DNA of 64,000 nucleotides from JBBREP01 sp038202885. GTDB lineage: Bacteria > Actinomycetota > Acidimicrobiia > IMCC26256 > PALSA-610. The stretch is from the NCBI GenBank assembly GCA_038202885.1, contig JBBREP010000005.1:1-64000 (forward strand). Reading direction: 5' to 3'. A model generated the notes under the pieces. It saw only the letters and a list, made by a program, of their open reading frames with translations. It was not told where the DNA came from and ran no database searches. Each line of letters opens with the position of its first letter. Position 1 is the first letter of the stretch. A program made the translations under genes and the position numbers. This document shows, in pieces, positions 1 to 7,839 of the stretch.

Positions 1-2517
1 CGCCCCCCTCGGTCTGGTACCTCTGGGCGGTCCCGGGCCCCGTCTTCCTGTTTCCCCCCCCCCGCGCCCCACGACCCCGACGGCAACATCGTGAGCTATG
101 CCTGGGACTTCGGTGACGGGTCCACCGACGCCGGGCCAACACTGACGCACACCTACGCCGCCAGCGCGACGTACACCGTTGCGCTCGCCGTCACCGACGA
201 CCGCACCGGCGTTGGTACGACCAGCCATGCCGTGACCGTCACCGCTCCGAACGAACCGCCGACGGCCCACGCGTCGGTGTCGTGCACGCTCATGACGTGC
301 ACCTACGACGGCTCGACATCGACCGACGACGACACGATCACCGCCTACGCGTGGACGTTCGGTGACGGCGGCACCGCGTCGACGGCCACCGCGAGCCACA
401 CCTACACGGTTGCTGGCACGTGGCCCGTCACGCTCACGGTGACCGACGACCAATCGCTGACCGACTCGACGAGCGTGAGTGCAGTCGTTGCACCTGGGCC
501 GTCGGCAACCGTGCTCGCGCAGGACACGTTCACGCGCACCTCGAATAGTGGGTGGGGGACCGCCGACCAAGGTGGCGCCTGGACGGTGACAGGCACAGCC
601 ACGAACTACAAGGTGTCGGGGACTGCGGGCACGCAGCGCCTCGCCGCAGTCGCCGGTTCCGCGGTCGCGTACCTGCCGGACGTGAGCGACGCCAACGTCG
701 ACGTGCAGGTGCGGATTGCGGCGGATGCCGCAGCGAGCGGTAACGGGCACTGGGCCACGGTCGTGCTGCGGAAGGTCTCGGCCAACAACGAGTACCGCCT
801 GCGGGTACGCATGTCGGGTGCGGGGATCGGCCTGGCTGCGTTGAAGCTCGCGGCCAACCCGTCTGGGGTGCTGATCGGTACCGAGGTCCTCGCCCCTGGC
901 GTCACGTATACGCCGGGCGCGTTCTATCGGGTGCGGGCGCAGGCCACCGGCACGAACCCCACAACGATTCGCGCCAAGGTCTGGCTCGACGGCACTGCCG
1001 AGCCAAGCGCGTGGCTACTCACGCGTACCGATGCCAGCGCGACCATTCAGGGCGCAGGCTTCACCGGCCTGACCACGTACGACGCGGCGTCGAGCGCGCC
1101 GGTCAGCTTCACGTTCGACGACTTCACCGTGAGCGCGCCGAACCAACCGCCGGCGCCCGCGTTCACCGTGTCGTGCGGATCGCTGACGTGCTCATTCGAC
1201 GGCTCGGCCTCCACCGACGACGGGACCATCACGTCGTACGTCTGGAACTTCGGTGACGGCACCACCGGTTCGGGCGTGAACGCAACCCACACCTACGCCG
1301 ACACCTCGAGTCGTCTGGTCACGCTCACCGTCACCGATGAATTGGGCGCCACGGGGACGACCACCCATTCGGTCGGGTCGAACGCTGCGCCCACCGCTTC
1401 GTTCAACGTGAGCTGCACCACGATGACTTGTGACGTCGACGCGTCGGCGTCCACCGATGACGGCACGATCGCGTCGTACGCATGGAACTTCGGTGACGGC
1501 ACCACCGCGACGGGTGTGCTGGCGTCGCACGTGTACACAATTGCCGGCAGCTGGCCCATCACGCTCACGGTCACCGACAATCTGGCTGCACCCGGTTCGG
1601 CCTCGCACTTCGCCGTCGTCGCGCCCGTGCCGGCGCCGACACAACTTGCTGCCGACTCGTTCAGCCGCACCGTCACCAACGGGTGGGGGACCGCCGATCA
1701 GGGCGGCGCCTGGACCATCTCGGGAGTCGCGGCCAACTTCGGTGTCAACGGCACGGCGGCACACATGACCATGCCCGCAGCATCGTCGAGCATGGCCGCA
1801 CGCCTCGTCGGTGTCAGCAGCACGGATCTCGACGTGCAGACAAAGGTGAGCTTCGACAAGGCGCAGACCGGTCAGGCGTGGGTCAACGTCGTCGGGCGCT
1901 ACGTGGGTCTGAACCAGGAGTACCGCGCTCGGGTGCGATTCGGCAGTTCCACCGTGATGGCCGCGGCGTACAGGCTCACCGGTGGCTCGGCGACGATCGT
2001 CGGCCCCGAAGTCACGGTGCCAGGCGTGACATCAGCGCCGGGGAACGTGTACCGAGTCCGCATGAACGTGCACGGCACGTCGCCGACGACGATCCGCATC
2101 AAGGTCTGGCTCGATGGCACCGCGGAGCCGACCACGTGGAACGTCAGCGTGACCGACTCCACGGCGAGCCTGCAGGTTGCCGGGAGCCCGGGGCTCCAGA
2201 CGTTCGCCAACGGCAGCGCGTCGTATCCGATGGTGTTCAGCTTCGACGACTTCACGGTGCGCCCGGCCGACCTGCCGCCGGTCGCGGCGTTCGTCGCGTC
2301 GTGTGACGGAGCGTTCGCGTGTACCGCCGACGCATCGACGTCGGGCGATGACGGCACCATCGCTGCGTACCAGTGGAGCTTCGGCGACGGCGCGGTCGCA
2401 ACGGGCGTGACGGCCGGCCACACCTACACGGCCGCGGGTTCGTACACGATCACGCTCACGGTGAGCGACGACCGCGGTGTGAAGACCGTGATCACCCACG
2501 CGGTCACCGTAACGTGA
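1..2517 (+). CDS. PKD-repeat surface/secreted protein, 5' truncated
   Basis: Frame is open from base 1, so this is the C-terminal part of a larger protein. It shows PKD domains with the FGDG core and a C-terminal TLTVTDD-type strand: one at the left edge, one near codons 85-165, two near 380-545 and one at the end. Two domains of about 200 residues opening with an FxRTxxxGWGTADQGG motif and closing at FSFDDFTV are interleaved; they look like concanavalin-type jelly rolls. Each complete PKD starts with a paired-cysteine motif such as SCTLMTC, probably a disulfide. No membrane anchor follows. PKD domains are usually extracellular adhesion or spacer modules. The first 23 codons are C-rich and do not look like PKD, so they are probably contig-end noise. 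The same modules occur in the gene at the right edge. Stop is 4 bp before the sulfotransferase start. Confidence 0.85.
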   Translation, partial: RPPRSGTSGRSRAPSSCFPPPAPHDPDGNIVSYAWDFGDGSTDAGPTLTHTYAASATYTVALAVTDDRTGVGTTSHAVTVTAPNEPPTAHASVSCTLMTCTYDGSTSTDDDTITAYAWTFGDGGTASTATASHTYTVAGTWPVTLTVTDDQSLTDSTSVSAVVAPGPSATVLAQDTFTRTSNSGWGTADQGGAWTVTGTATNYKVSGTAGTQRLAAVAGSAVAYLPDVSDANVDVQVRIAADAAASGNGHWATVVLRKVSANNEYRLRVRMSGAGIGLAALKLAANPSGVLIGTEVLAPGVTYTPGAFYRVRAQATGTNPTTIRAKVWLDGTAEPSAWLLTRTDASATIQGAGFTGLTTYDAASSAPVSFTFDDFTVSAPNQPPAPAFTVSCGSLTCSFDGSASTDDGTITSYVWNFGDGTTGSGVNATHTYADTSSRLVTLTVTDELGATGTTTHSVGSNAAPTASFNVSCTTMTCDVDASASTDDGTIASYAWNFGDGTTATGVLASHVYTIAGSWPITLTVTDNLAAPGSASHFAVVAPVPAPTQLAADSFSRTVTNGWGTADQGGAWTISGVAANFGVNGTAAHMTMPAASSSMAARLVGVSSTDLDVQTKVSFDKAQTGQAWVNVVGRYVGLNQEYRARVRFGSSTVMAAAYRLTGGSATIVGPEVTVPGVTSAPGNVYRVRMNVHGTSPTTIRIKVWLDGTAEPTTWNVSVTDSTASLQVAGSPGLQTFANGSASYPMVFSFDDFTVRPADLPPVAAFVASCDGAFACTADASTSGDDGTIAAYQWSFGDGAVATGVTAGHTYTAAGSYTITLTVSDDRGVKTVITHAVTVT

Positions 2518-2521
2518 ACGC

Positions 2522-3469
2522 ATGAGTGCACCGTCTCCCGAGCGGGCGACAACGACGGCCGCCACCGCAACCAGTGCGCCGGCGCAAGGTTTCTCTGCGC
2601 ACGTCGGTGCGCTGGCGCGACGCGCGGGCCGCGGCGCGATACGCGCGTCGGGGATGGCAACGGCGCGCTGGCGTCCCGCACCCGAGTTCGTGATCATCGG
2701 TGCGAAGCGCTGCGGTACCACGTCGCTGTTCCGCTACCTCGGCGCTCACCCGCAGGTGGCACCACTGTTTCCGTCGGCCCGTTTCATCCCGATGATGCGT
2801 TCCGATCAAAAGGGTGTGCACTACTTCGATTCGAACCACGAACGCGGTTCGGCGTGGTATCGGGCGCATTTTCGCAGTGGGCTCGCCCGGCGGCGGGCCG
2901 GACAGATCACCGGCGAGGCCTCGCCCTACTACTTGTTTCACCCGCGCGTTCCCGCGCTCGCCGCGGGCGAGATCCCGCAGGCCCGCCTGATCGCGTTATT
3001 GCGCGATCCCGTCGAGCGCACGTATTCGCACTGGAGTGAGCAGCGTCGCAACGGCGTCGAGACGCTCTCCTTTGAAGATGCCCTCGCGGCCGAACCGGCG
3101 AGGCTTGAAGGTGAACTCGAACGCCTGCTGCGCGATCGGGCTGCGGTGTCGTTTCCCTATGAGCAACAGTCCTACGCGCTGCAAAGCGAATACGTGACGT
3201 CACTCGAGCGTTGGCTCGAGTATTTCGACCTTGGCCATCTCCTTGTGCTGCGCAGCGAGGATCTCTACGCCGATCCACAGAACACGTACAACCGCGTGAC
3301 GTCGTTCCTCGGTCTCGACGAGCACACGTTGGCCAACCCCGAGCCGTGGAACGCCGCGCCGCGTTCGGCCCTCGCCGACGACACGCGGGAGGCGCTCGTC
3401 GCGCGCTTTGCGCCGTCCGAGCAACGCCTGCGCGAACTCGTCGACCCACTGCTGCGGTGGGACCGTTGA
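2522..3469 (+). CDS. Sulfotransferase domain protein
   Basis: 315 residues. Probably transfers sulfate from PAPS to a hydroxyl or amine of a glycan or other acceptor. The 5'-phosphosulfate loop AKRCGTTS is at residues 61-68 after the beta strand FVIIG, and the 3'-phosphate-binding motif RDPVERTYSHW at 161-171; both are hallmarks of the family. GEASPYY (131-137) is also typical. The first 50 residues are Ala/Arg rich and non-conserved, so the true start may lie later, but the ATG 4 bp after the PKD stop suggests coupling. It heads a cassette with an APH-like kinase and a second sulfotransferase. The acceptor cannot be told from sequence; surface polysaccharide or the neighbouring PKD protein is a guess from context. 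Confidence 0.85.
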   Translation: MSAPSPERATTTAATATSAPAQGFSAHVGALARRAGRGAIRASGMATARWRPAPEFVIIGAKRCGTTSLFRYLGAHPQVAPLFPSARFIPMMRSDQKGVHYFDSNHERGSAWYRAHFRSGLARRRAGQITGEASPYYLFHPRVPALAAGEIPQARLIALLRDPVERTYSHWSEQRRNGVETLSFEDALAAEPARLEGELERLLRDRAAVSFPYEQQSYALQSEYVTSLERWLEYFDLGHLLVLRSEDLYADPQNTYNRVTSFLGLDEHTLANPEPWNAAPRSALADDTREALVARFAPSEQRLRELVDPLLRWDR

Positions 3470-4473
3470 CGACGCCCGGGAGTCGCGTCGTCAGCTACCC
3501 GCCGAAAGGCCGGCTCCAAGTACCAGTCCGCTGCCGGCGCGCCGCGAGCGCCGCGGTGGCGACGTCGATGGCGTGCAAACCGGCACCCGTCGCACTGCAC
3601 CACGGCGCTGCGGCATGGACGTGGCTGTTCGGTGGGCGAGCCCTGCCGGGGCGCCGGTACGACCCCGACCCGGGCCTGGCGCGAGCCGACGAAGTGTTCG
3701 ATGCATGTCGCGCCATCGTCGGCCGATTCGATGCGGTGGCCCTCATCACGCGTCGCCAGGAAGCCCGCGCGGGCATGCTCGCGCTGCTCATTCGCGACGA
3801 TCGACCGGTCGCATTCGTCAAGGCCGTCCCCGAAGGGCGCGCACACGGGCTCGAAGTCGAGCGCGCGTGCTTGGGCGTGCTCTCGGCCGACCCCACCGCG
3901 CCGCTGCTTGTACCGGTACCGCTCGGTGGCGGCACCACCGAATCGGGGATCGCGTGGACCGCGATGGCACCGCTGCCCGGGCGGCCCCATCGGCCAGCGT
4001 GGCGTGCACCGATCGGCACCATCATTGCGTGGCTCCAAGATGGCCTGCGCGCGGCAGTCCCGACCCCAGGCACCGACGCGAGCGGCGCGCATGGTGCGCC
4101 GCCGACGACATGGCTGCCGATGCACGGCGACTTCGCACCATGGAACCTCCGACGCATTTTGTGGGGCCCGCTCACGCTCTTCGACTTCGAAGACGCCGCG
4201 TACGCGCCCGCAGCGGCCGATCGCACGTACTGGCTCGTCACGTCGGCGGTACTGCGCACAAGGTCGCTTACCGAAGCGCTCGATACCGAAGCAGTTGCGT
4301 TCTGGCGCGCGATCGTCGCCGAGCGACTCGCGGCCGGTGTCGGTCCTGACCTCGATCGCAGGCTCCTTGCAATGCTCGACGCCAACACCGGTACCCCTGG
4401 GCTGCACCCGGGAACGACACACGGAACTCTCCACGGAACACCCCACGGGCACGACGAAGAAGGGTCGCGATGA
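3466..4473 (+). CDS. Aminoglycoside phosphotransferase-like (APH/ChoK) kinase
   Basis: About 335 residues if started at TTG 3466, which overlaps the preceding TGA; ATG 3568 is a later alternative. The kinase-like core shows a Brenner-type catalytic motif HGDFAPWN (about 220-227) and a metal-binding FDFED (about 239-243), matching HxDxxxxN and DFG-like motifs of the APH family. FVKAVPEG near 117-124 may hold the ATP-binding Lys. The C-terminus is a short His/Gly/Thr repeat (HGTLHGTPHGH). Members of this fold phosphorylate small molecules or sugars; being sandwiched between two sulfotransferases argues for glycan or lipid-head-group modification rather than drug resistance (inference). It overlaps the next gene by ATGA. 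Start is uncertain. Confidence 0.7.
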   Translation: MTTPGSRVVSYPPKGRLQVPVRCRRAASAAVATSMACKPAPVALHHGAAAWTWLFGGRALPGRRYDPDPGLARADEVFDACRAIVGRFDAVALITRRQEARAGMLALLIRDDRPVAFVKAVPEGRAHGLEVERACLGVLSADPTAPLLVPVPLGGGTTESGIAWTAMAPLPGRPHRPAWRAPIGTIIAWLQDGLRAAVPTPGTDASGAHGAPPTTWLPMHGDFAPWNLRRILWGPLTLFDFEDAAYAPAAADRTYWLVTSAVLRTRSLTEALDTEAVAFWRAIVAERLAAGVGPDLDRRLLAMLDANTGTPGLHPGTTHGTLHGTPHGHDEEGSR

Positions 4474-5471
4474 TGGTCGCAGGATCGACGCAACGAGACG
4501 GATACCGTGATCCGGTGGTCGATACGCGCGTTCGGGTCTTGTTCATCTCCGGTTTCGGCCGCAGCGGCAGCACGATCCTCGGTCAGATCCTCGATGGGGC
4601 GCCCGAACTCGTGCACGTCGGCGAGTTGAACTTCTTGTGGGATCACAACGTGCTGAAGAATCGGCAGTGCGGTTGCGGCCAGCCGTTTTCCGACTGCCCG
4701 TTCTGGCAGGACGTCATGGGCCGCGCGTTCGGTGGCAGCGACGCCGTCGACGCCACCGAGATGGTGCGCCTCCAGGGTCTCGGCACGCGCACGCGCCACG
4801 CGCTGGAACTGCTCACGCCCATCGCTCGCCGCCGACTCGTCGAGCGGATGCAACCGCTGATCGAAGCGACCGAGAAGCTCTACCAGGCGATTCGCGACGT
4901 GTCGGGCGCGCAGGTGGTAGTGGATTCTTCGAAGCTGCCGCCCTACGGGTTCCTCGCGGGTCAGGGACCCGGCGTCGATCTTCGTTGCGTGCACCTCGTG
5001 CGTGATCCGCGGGCAACCGCATATTCGTGGCGCCAACGTTCAGGCGGCGAGACCGACTCGCCGTTCGCGCTGCTCCCTCGCCTGGGCACGGTCCAGAGCG
5101 CGGTCACGTGGAGTGCATGGAACGTCGTCACCGAGTTGCTGTGGCGTCACGACAAGGCCCGATACTTACGGATTCGTTACGAGGACTTCGTGGCCGAACC
5201 CCAGACGTGGTCGCAGCGCGTCCTCGAGCTTGCGGGCGTCCCCGAGGCGACGTTGCCGTTCCGTGATGCACACACGATCGAACTCGGCGTGACCCATACC
5301 GTCGCCGGCAACCCGAATCGCTTCGCCACCGGCGCCGTAGCAATTCGCAGCGACGACGAATGGCGCAGGAAATTCGCGCGTCGTCATCAACTGTCGGTGA
5401 TGGCGTTCACGCTCCCGGTCTTCAAGCGTTATCACTATGCATTGGGGAGTGGTCAGCCCAAGGGACACTGA
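4470..5471 (+). CDS. Sulfotransferase family protein
   Basis: 333 residues. PAPS-binding loop GRSGSTI at 30-36, following the strand VRVLFISGF, and the 3'-phosphate motif LVRDPRATAYSW near 176-187. A Cys cluster, CGCGQPFSDCPFW (67-79), is seen in this sub-family and could bind metal or form disulfides. VDSSK at 151-155 is also characteristic. It differs clearly from the first sulfotransferase of the cassette, so the two are not a recent duplication. Start ATG overlaps the kinase stop (ATGA), implying translational coupling. The 3' end overlaps the convergent PAP2 gene by 50 bp. Substrate unknown. Confidence 0.85.
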   Translation: MMVAGSTQRDGYRDPVVDTRVRVLFISGFGRSGSTILGQILDGAPELVHVGELNFLWDHNVLKNRQCGCGQPFSDCPFWQDVMGRAFGGSDAVDATEMVRLQGLGTRTRHALELLTPIARRRLVERMQPLIEATEKLYQAIRDVSGAQVVVDSSKLPPYGFLAGQGPGVDLRCVHLVRDPRATAYSWRQRSGGETDSPFALLPRLGTVQSAVTWSAWNVVTELLWRHDKARYLRIRYEDFVAEPQTWSQRVLELAGVPEATLPFRDAHTIELGVTHTVAGNPNRFATGAVAIRSDDEWRRKFARRHQLSVMAFTLPVFKRYHYALGSGQPKGH

Positions 5472-6321
5472 TCGGTCCGAGGATCTCGAAACCGATCACG
5501 CCCACAACGAACACGATCGCACCGGCCAAGAAGATCGCGCCGTACAGGGCTCGATCAATCGACGATTGCGGCGGGATGCCATTTTCGTCGAGCTTGGCCA
5601 CGGCGGTGGCCGGTGCGGCAATGGCCACGCCGATGATCGCGAGTACGGCCGCGGCGCCACTCCACCGCAGGGGCAGCGTGCTGTGGGTCCGGCGTGTCAC
5701 GGGCTCACCCGACGGCATCAGCACCGCCCACAACGACGCCAGCAACGGCGCCGCGAACACGTCAGACGGCCGGTGCATCCCACTCGTCATCACAAGCGTC
5801 ATCGATGCGAACAACGTGACCATCGCGAGGATCACGGTCGGCTTGCGATGCCACGGTGGCGCGAGCGTCACCATCGCCAACAAGCAACTTGTCGTGATCG
5901 TCACGTGACCGCTCGGCCAACTGGATGCGCCGATCCATGGCGGCGTGACGTGCAGGTGCGGTCGGGGGAGTACGACCTTGCCGAGCTCGGCCATGAGCCA
6001 CGGCGGCCCGACCGCGCAGACAGTCCACAACAAGGCCGCAGCCGATCGGCGATGCGCCCACACCGACTGCGCGCCGACGACGAAGATCACCGACAGCATC
6101 ACAATCGCGCTCGCGAGTTTTTGCATCCGTGCCCACGCAAGGTGGTTCGTGACGGCGAAGAGTTTCGCGGCGTCGTCGAAGCGCTGCCCCGGGCGAGTGC
6201 ACACGAACGCGCCGAACAACACCAAGAGCGCGACGACGCCAATGCACGCGCGACGTGCGGGGAGGGGGAACGCAGCTCGCGGCCGCACCGCCGGGGCCGC
6301 AACATCTGATGCCGGGTTCAC
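5422..6321 (-). CDS. PAP2-superfamily membrane phosphatase
   Basis: 299 residues with several hydrophobic segments. All three PAP2 signature blocks are visible: K115 with RP120-121 (KVVLPRP), PSGH at 136-139, and SGMHRPSD at 180-187 with the catalytic His and partner Asp. Members dephosphorylate phosphatidic acid, undecaprenyl pyrophosphate or similar lipid phosphates at the membrane surface. An additional hydrophobic C-terminal segment (about 265-285) follows the core. GTG start. The last 50 bp overlap the convergent sulfotransferase gene. Carrier-lipid recycling would fit the glycan context on the left, but the substrate is not determined. Confidence 0.85.
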   Translation of the reverse strand: MNPASDVAAPAVRPRAAFPLPARRACIGVVALLVLFGAFVCTRPGQRFDDAAKLFAVTNHLAWARMQKLASAIVMLSVIFVVGAQSVWAHRRSAAALLWTVCAVGPPWLMAELGKVVLPRPHLHVTPPWIGASSWPSGHVTITTSCLLAMVTLAPPWHRKPTVILAMVTLFASMTLVMTSGMHRPSDVFAAPLLASLWAVLMPSGEPVTRRTHSTLPLRWSGAAAVLAIIGVAIAAPATAVAKLDENGIPPQSSIDRALYGAIFLAGAIVFVVGVIGFEILGPISVPWADHSPMHSDNA

Positions 6322-6342
6322 GTGAGACCAGCGTAACCGCGG

Positions 6343-6564
6343 TCAGACAGCGCGCAGCGCACCTCGCATGTCGTCGCTGTCGATGCGCCGCACCGACAGG
6401 ATGCGGTCGGTCCGAATACTGGCCATGCGCACCGACCAGCCCGACAACCGTGCGTGGGCGCCGTCGGCCACAAAGAACGTCGTAAGGGGACCTTCGAGCT
6501 CGTACGAATCGGCGCCGTCGACCCGCTCGACTGTGCCGTCACCAATCATGATCTCGAATGCCAT
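6343..6564 (-). CDS. Small conserved-looking protein of unknown function
   Basis: 73 residues starting MAFEIMIGDG. The reading frame extends upstream to 6723, but the upstream part is Arg-rich and unlike protein, while ATG 6564 starts a balanced sequence. It has alternating beta-type stretches (VERVDGADSYELEG, TTFFVADG, LSGWSVRMASIRTDRILSV) and no signal peptide or helix-turn-helix. It lies between the PAP2 gene and an alpha/beta hydrolase on the same strand. I do not recognise the family. Confidence 0.5.
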   Translation of the reverse strand: MAFEIMIGDGTVERVDGADSYELEGPLTTFFVADGAHARLSGWSVRMASIRTDRILSVRRIDSDDMRGALRAV

Positions 6565-6673
6565 GCGGATACCCCGTTCGCGGTAGGTGTCTCGCGGCGC
6601 GCGCAGGACGCGGCGCGTCGTGTCTGTTGTACGACGAATCGCCTGTGGAACAACAGCGCGCGGAACTGTGGAT

Positions 6674-6715
6674 CTCGCGCCGACTACCGCACAGGCCTGT
6701 GGATCACGGCGCGAG
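6674..6715. terminator. Cruciform-capable inverted repeat at end of hydrolase gene
   Basis: CTCGCGCCG at 6674-6682 is perfectly complementary to CGGCGCGAG at 6707-6715; the right arm is the last coding sequence of the hydrolase next to its TGA. Between the arms sits a second perfect palindrome, ACAGGCCTGT (6691-6700). There is no U tract. Position suggests a terminator or 3'-end stabiliser for the minus-strand hydrolase transcript. Confidence 0.35.
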
Positions 6716-7540
6716 CGGCGCAAGGAACGACAGCAGCGTCGCGTTCCATTGCGCGGCGCGTTCGAAATACGGTGAATGGCCCGCGTCGTCGATCAGTTCG
6801 TACTGCGCACCGACCTGCGTGGCGGAGTCGCGAACGAGCGCGGCGGGGAAGAGCGGATCATCCGACGATGTGATCCATAGCTTCGCAACGCTGAGCGCCG
6901 CAACGTCGGCGTGCGTGAAACGGTCGCGCGTCAACGATTGCAAGACCGCGCCCATCGGAGGCTCGTGAAACGTGTTCAGCTGCTGGTACAAGAACGCAAG
7001 GGGAAGATCGCGCCGTCGGAGACTCGCACCGATCGCGGGGTGGACACCGAGCAGGGGACCGCCATCAACATCGGCATCGGTATCGCCAGCGGACGGGTTC
7101 GCGTCGGGTGGAGCGCTTGCGAGTCCCCCGAAATGCGTCTCCAATGCCGGCGTCCATACACCGCCCACCGTGTTGGCCAGCACGAGCGCCGAAACGCGTT
7201 CGGGATGTGCGAGCGCGAACCCGCACGCCCACCAACCACCCATGGATTGTCCGACGACAACGGCGCGCTCACATGACGTTGCCTCGAGCACCGCTGACAG
7301 ATCGCGCACGGATGCGGCCACGTCGAGCACGCCCGATCTGAACGTCGAACACCCGAAGCCGCGCGTGTCCCACGTGACGACGCGATAACCGGCGCCGGCC
7401 AGCGCGGGCACTTGCTGAAACCACGACGCGTGCGAGCCGCCAGCGCCGTGGCCGAGCACGATCGTGGTGGGACCAGCGCCCGACACCTCGTAGTAGATCG
7501 ACTCGCCATCGGAGTCGACCCGGCCGTGCGACCACCGCAT
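6704..7540 (-). CDS. Alpha/beta hydrolase
   Basis: 278 residues from ATG 7540 (MRWSHG); upstream in-frame sequence runs into the repeat array and is not coding. Classical fold landmarks: oxyanion-region HGAGG at 31-35, nucleophile elbow GQSMGG with Ser99, an acidic residue in SSDDPLF, and the catalytic His in DAGHSPYFE near the C-terminus. A short cap contains an acidic GDTDADVDGG stretch. Likely a soluble esterase/lactonase-type hydrolase; the substrate cannot be inferred. Its 5' region contains a 13-bp inverted repeat and the array of GC hairpins, so leader-RNA control is possible. Confidence 0.8.
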   Translation of the reverse strand: MRWSHGRVDSDGESIYYEVSGAGPTTIVLGHGAGGSHASWFQQVPALAGAGYRVVTWDTRGFGCSTFRSGVLDVAASVRDLSAVLEATSCERAVVVGQSMGGWWACGFALAHPERVSALVLANTVGGVWTPALETHFGGLASAPPDANPSAGDTDADVDGGPLLGVHPAIGASLRRRDLPLAFLYQQLNTFHEPPMGAVLQSLTRDRFTHADVAALSVAKLWITSSDDPLFPAALVRDSATQVGAQYELIDDAGHSPYFERAAQWNATLLSFLAPLAP

Positions 7541-7577
7541 GGCGGCACGGTAGTACGGGTATAAGTTGACATAACGG

Positions 7578-7650
7578 GGATTATCGGCGCCCCGGGGGAG
7601 TTGGGCCGAGTGATCGCCGTCGGTCGTGTGCAAGCCAGCGCCGATAATCC
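7578..7650 (-). promoter_or_regulatory. 13-bp perfect inverted repeat in hydrolase leader
   Basis: GGATTATCGGCGC (7578-7590) is the exact reverse complement of GCGCCGATAATCC (7638-7650), with a 47-bp spacer. It lies 37 bp upstream of the hydrolase start. It could be a paired operator or the closing stem of a structured leader RNA. No recognised riboswitch motif was found inside. Confidence 0.4.
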
Positions 7651-7680
7651 TGGGCTGGGCTGGGTTTGTTGTCGGGTGCC

Positions 7681-7838
7681 GGCTTCGGGCCTTCGGCCCT
7701 GGCCTCATGCTGCGGCCCTTCGGGCCTGGCCTCCGTTGCCGGCTTCGGGCCTTCGGGCCTGGCCGCATGCTGCGGCCCTGCGGCTGCGGCCCTTCGGGCC
7801 TGGCCTCCGTTGCCGGCTTCGGCCCTTCGGGCCTGGCC
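7681..7838. repeat. 60-bp tandem repeat of GC hairpins
   Basis: Unit 1 is 7681-7740 and unit 2 is 7741-7814, the latter with a 14-bp internal expansion; a partial third unit is 7815-7838. Each unit carries several GGCCC-TTCG-GGCC type inverted repeats. On the + strand the loops are TTCG; on the minus-strand transcript they are GAA-type. The array ends directly at the TAA of pepF, so it can act as a multi-hairpin 3' end. Confidence 0.7.
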
Positions 7839-7839
7839 G

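Larger units (their letters stand above)
7541..7839. other. Intergenic region: inverted repeat plus hairpin array
   Basis: No gene seen. From left to right on the + strand: an AT-richer patch containing TTGACA (7566-7571), a perfect 13-bp inverted repeat (7578-7590 with 7638-7650), and a 60-bp tandem repeat array reaching the stop codon of pepF. Both flanking genes are on the minus strand, so the region is the 3' UTR of pepF and the leader of the hydrolase. Confidence 0.6.

Noticed and set aside
6640..6705. Three CTGTGGA motifs resembling DnaA boxes
   Set aside because: None matches TTATCCACA closely, there is no AT-rich unwinding region and no dnaA/dnaN nearby, so not an origin.
7681..7838. 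CRISPR array
   Set aside because: Units are contiguous tandem repeats without unique spacers, and there are no cas genes.
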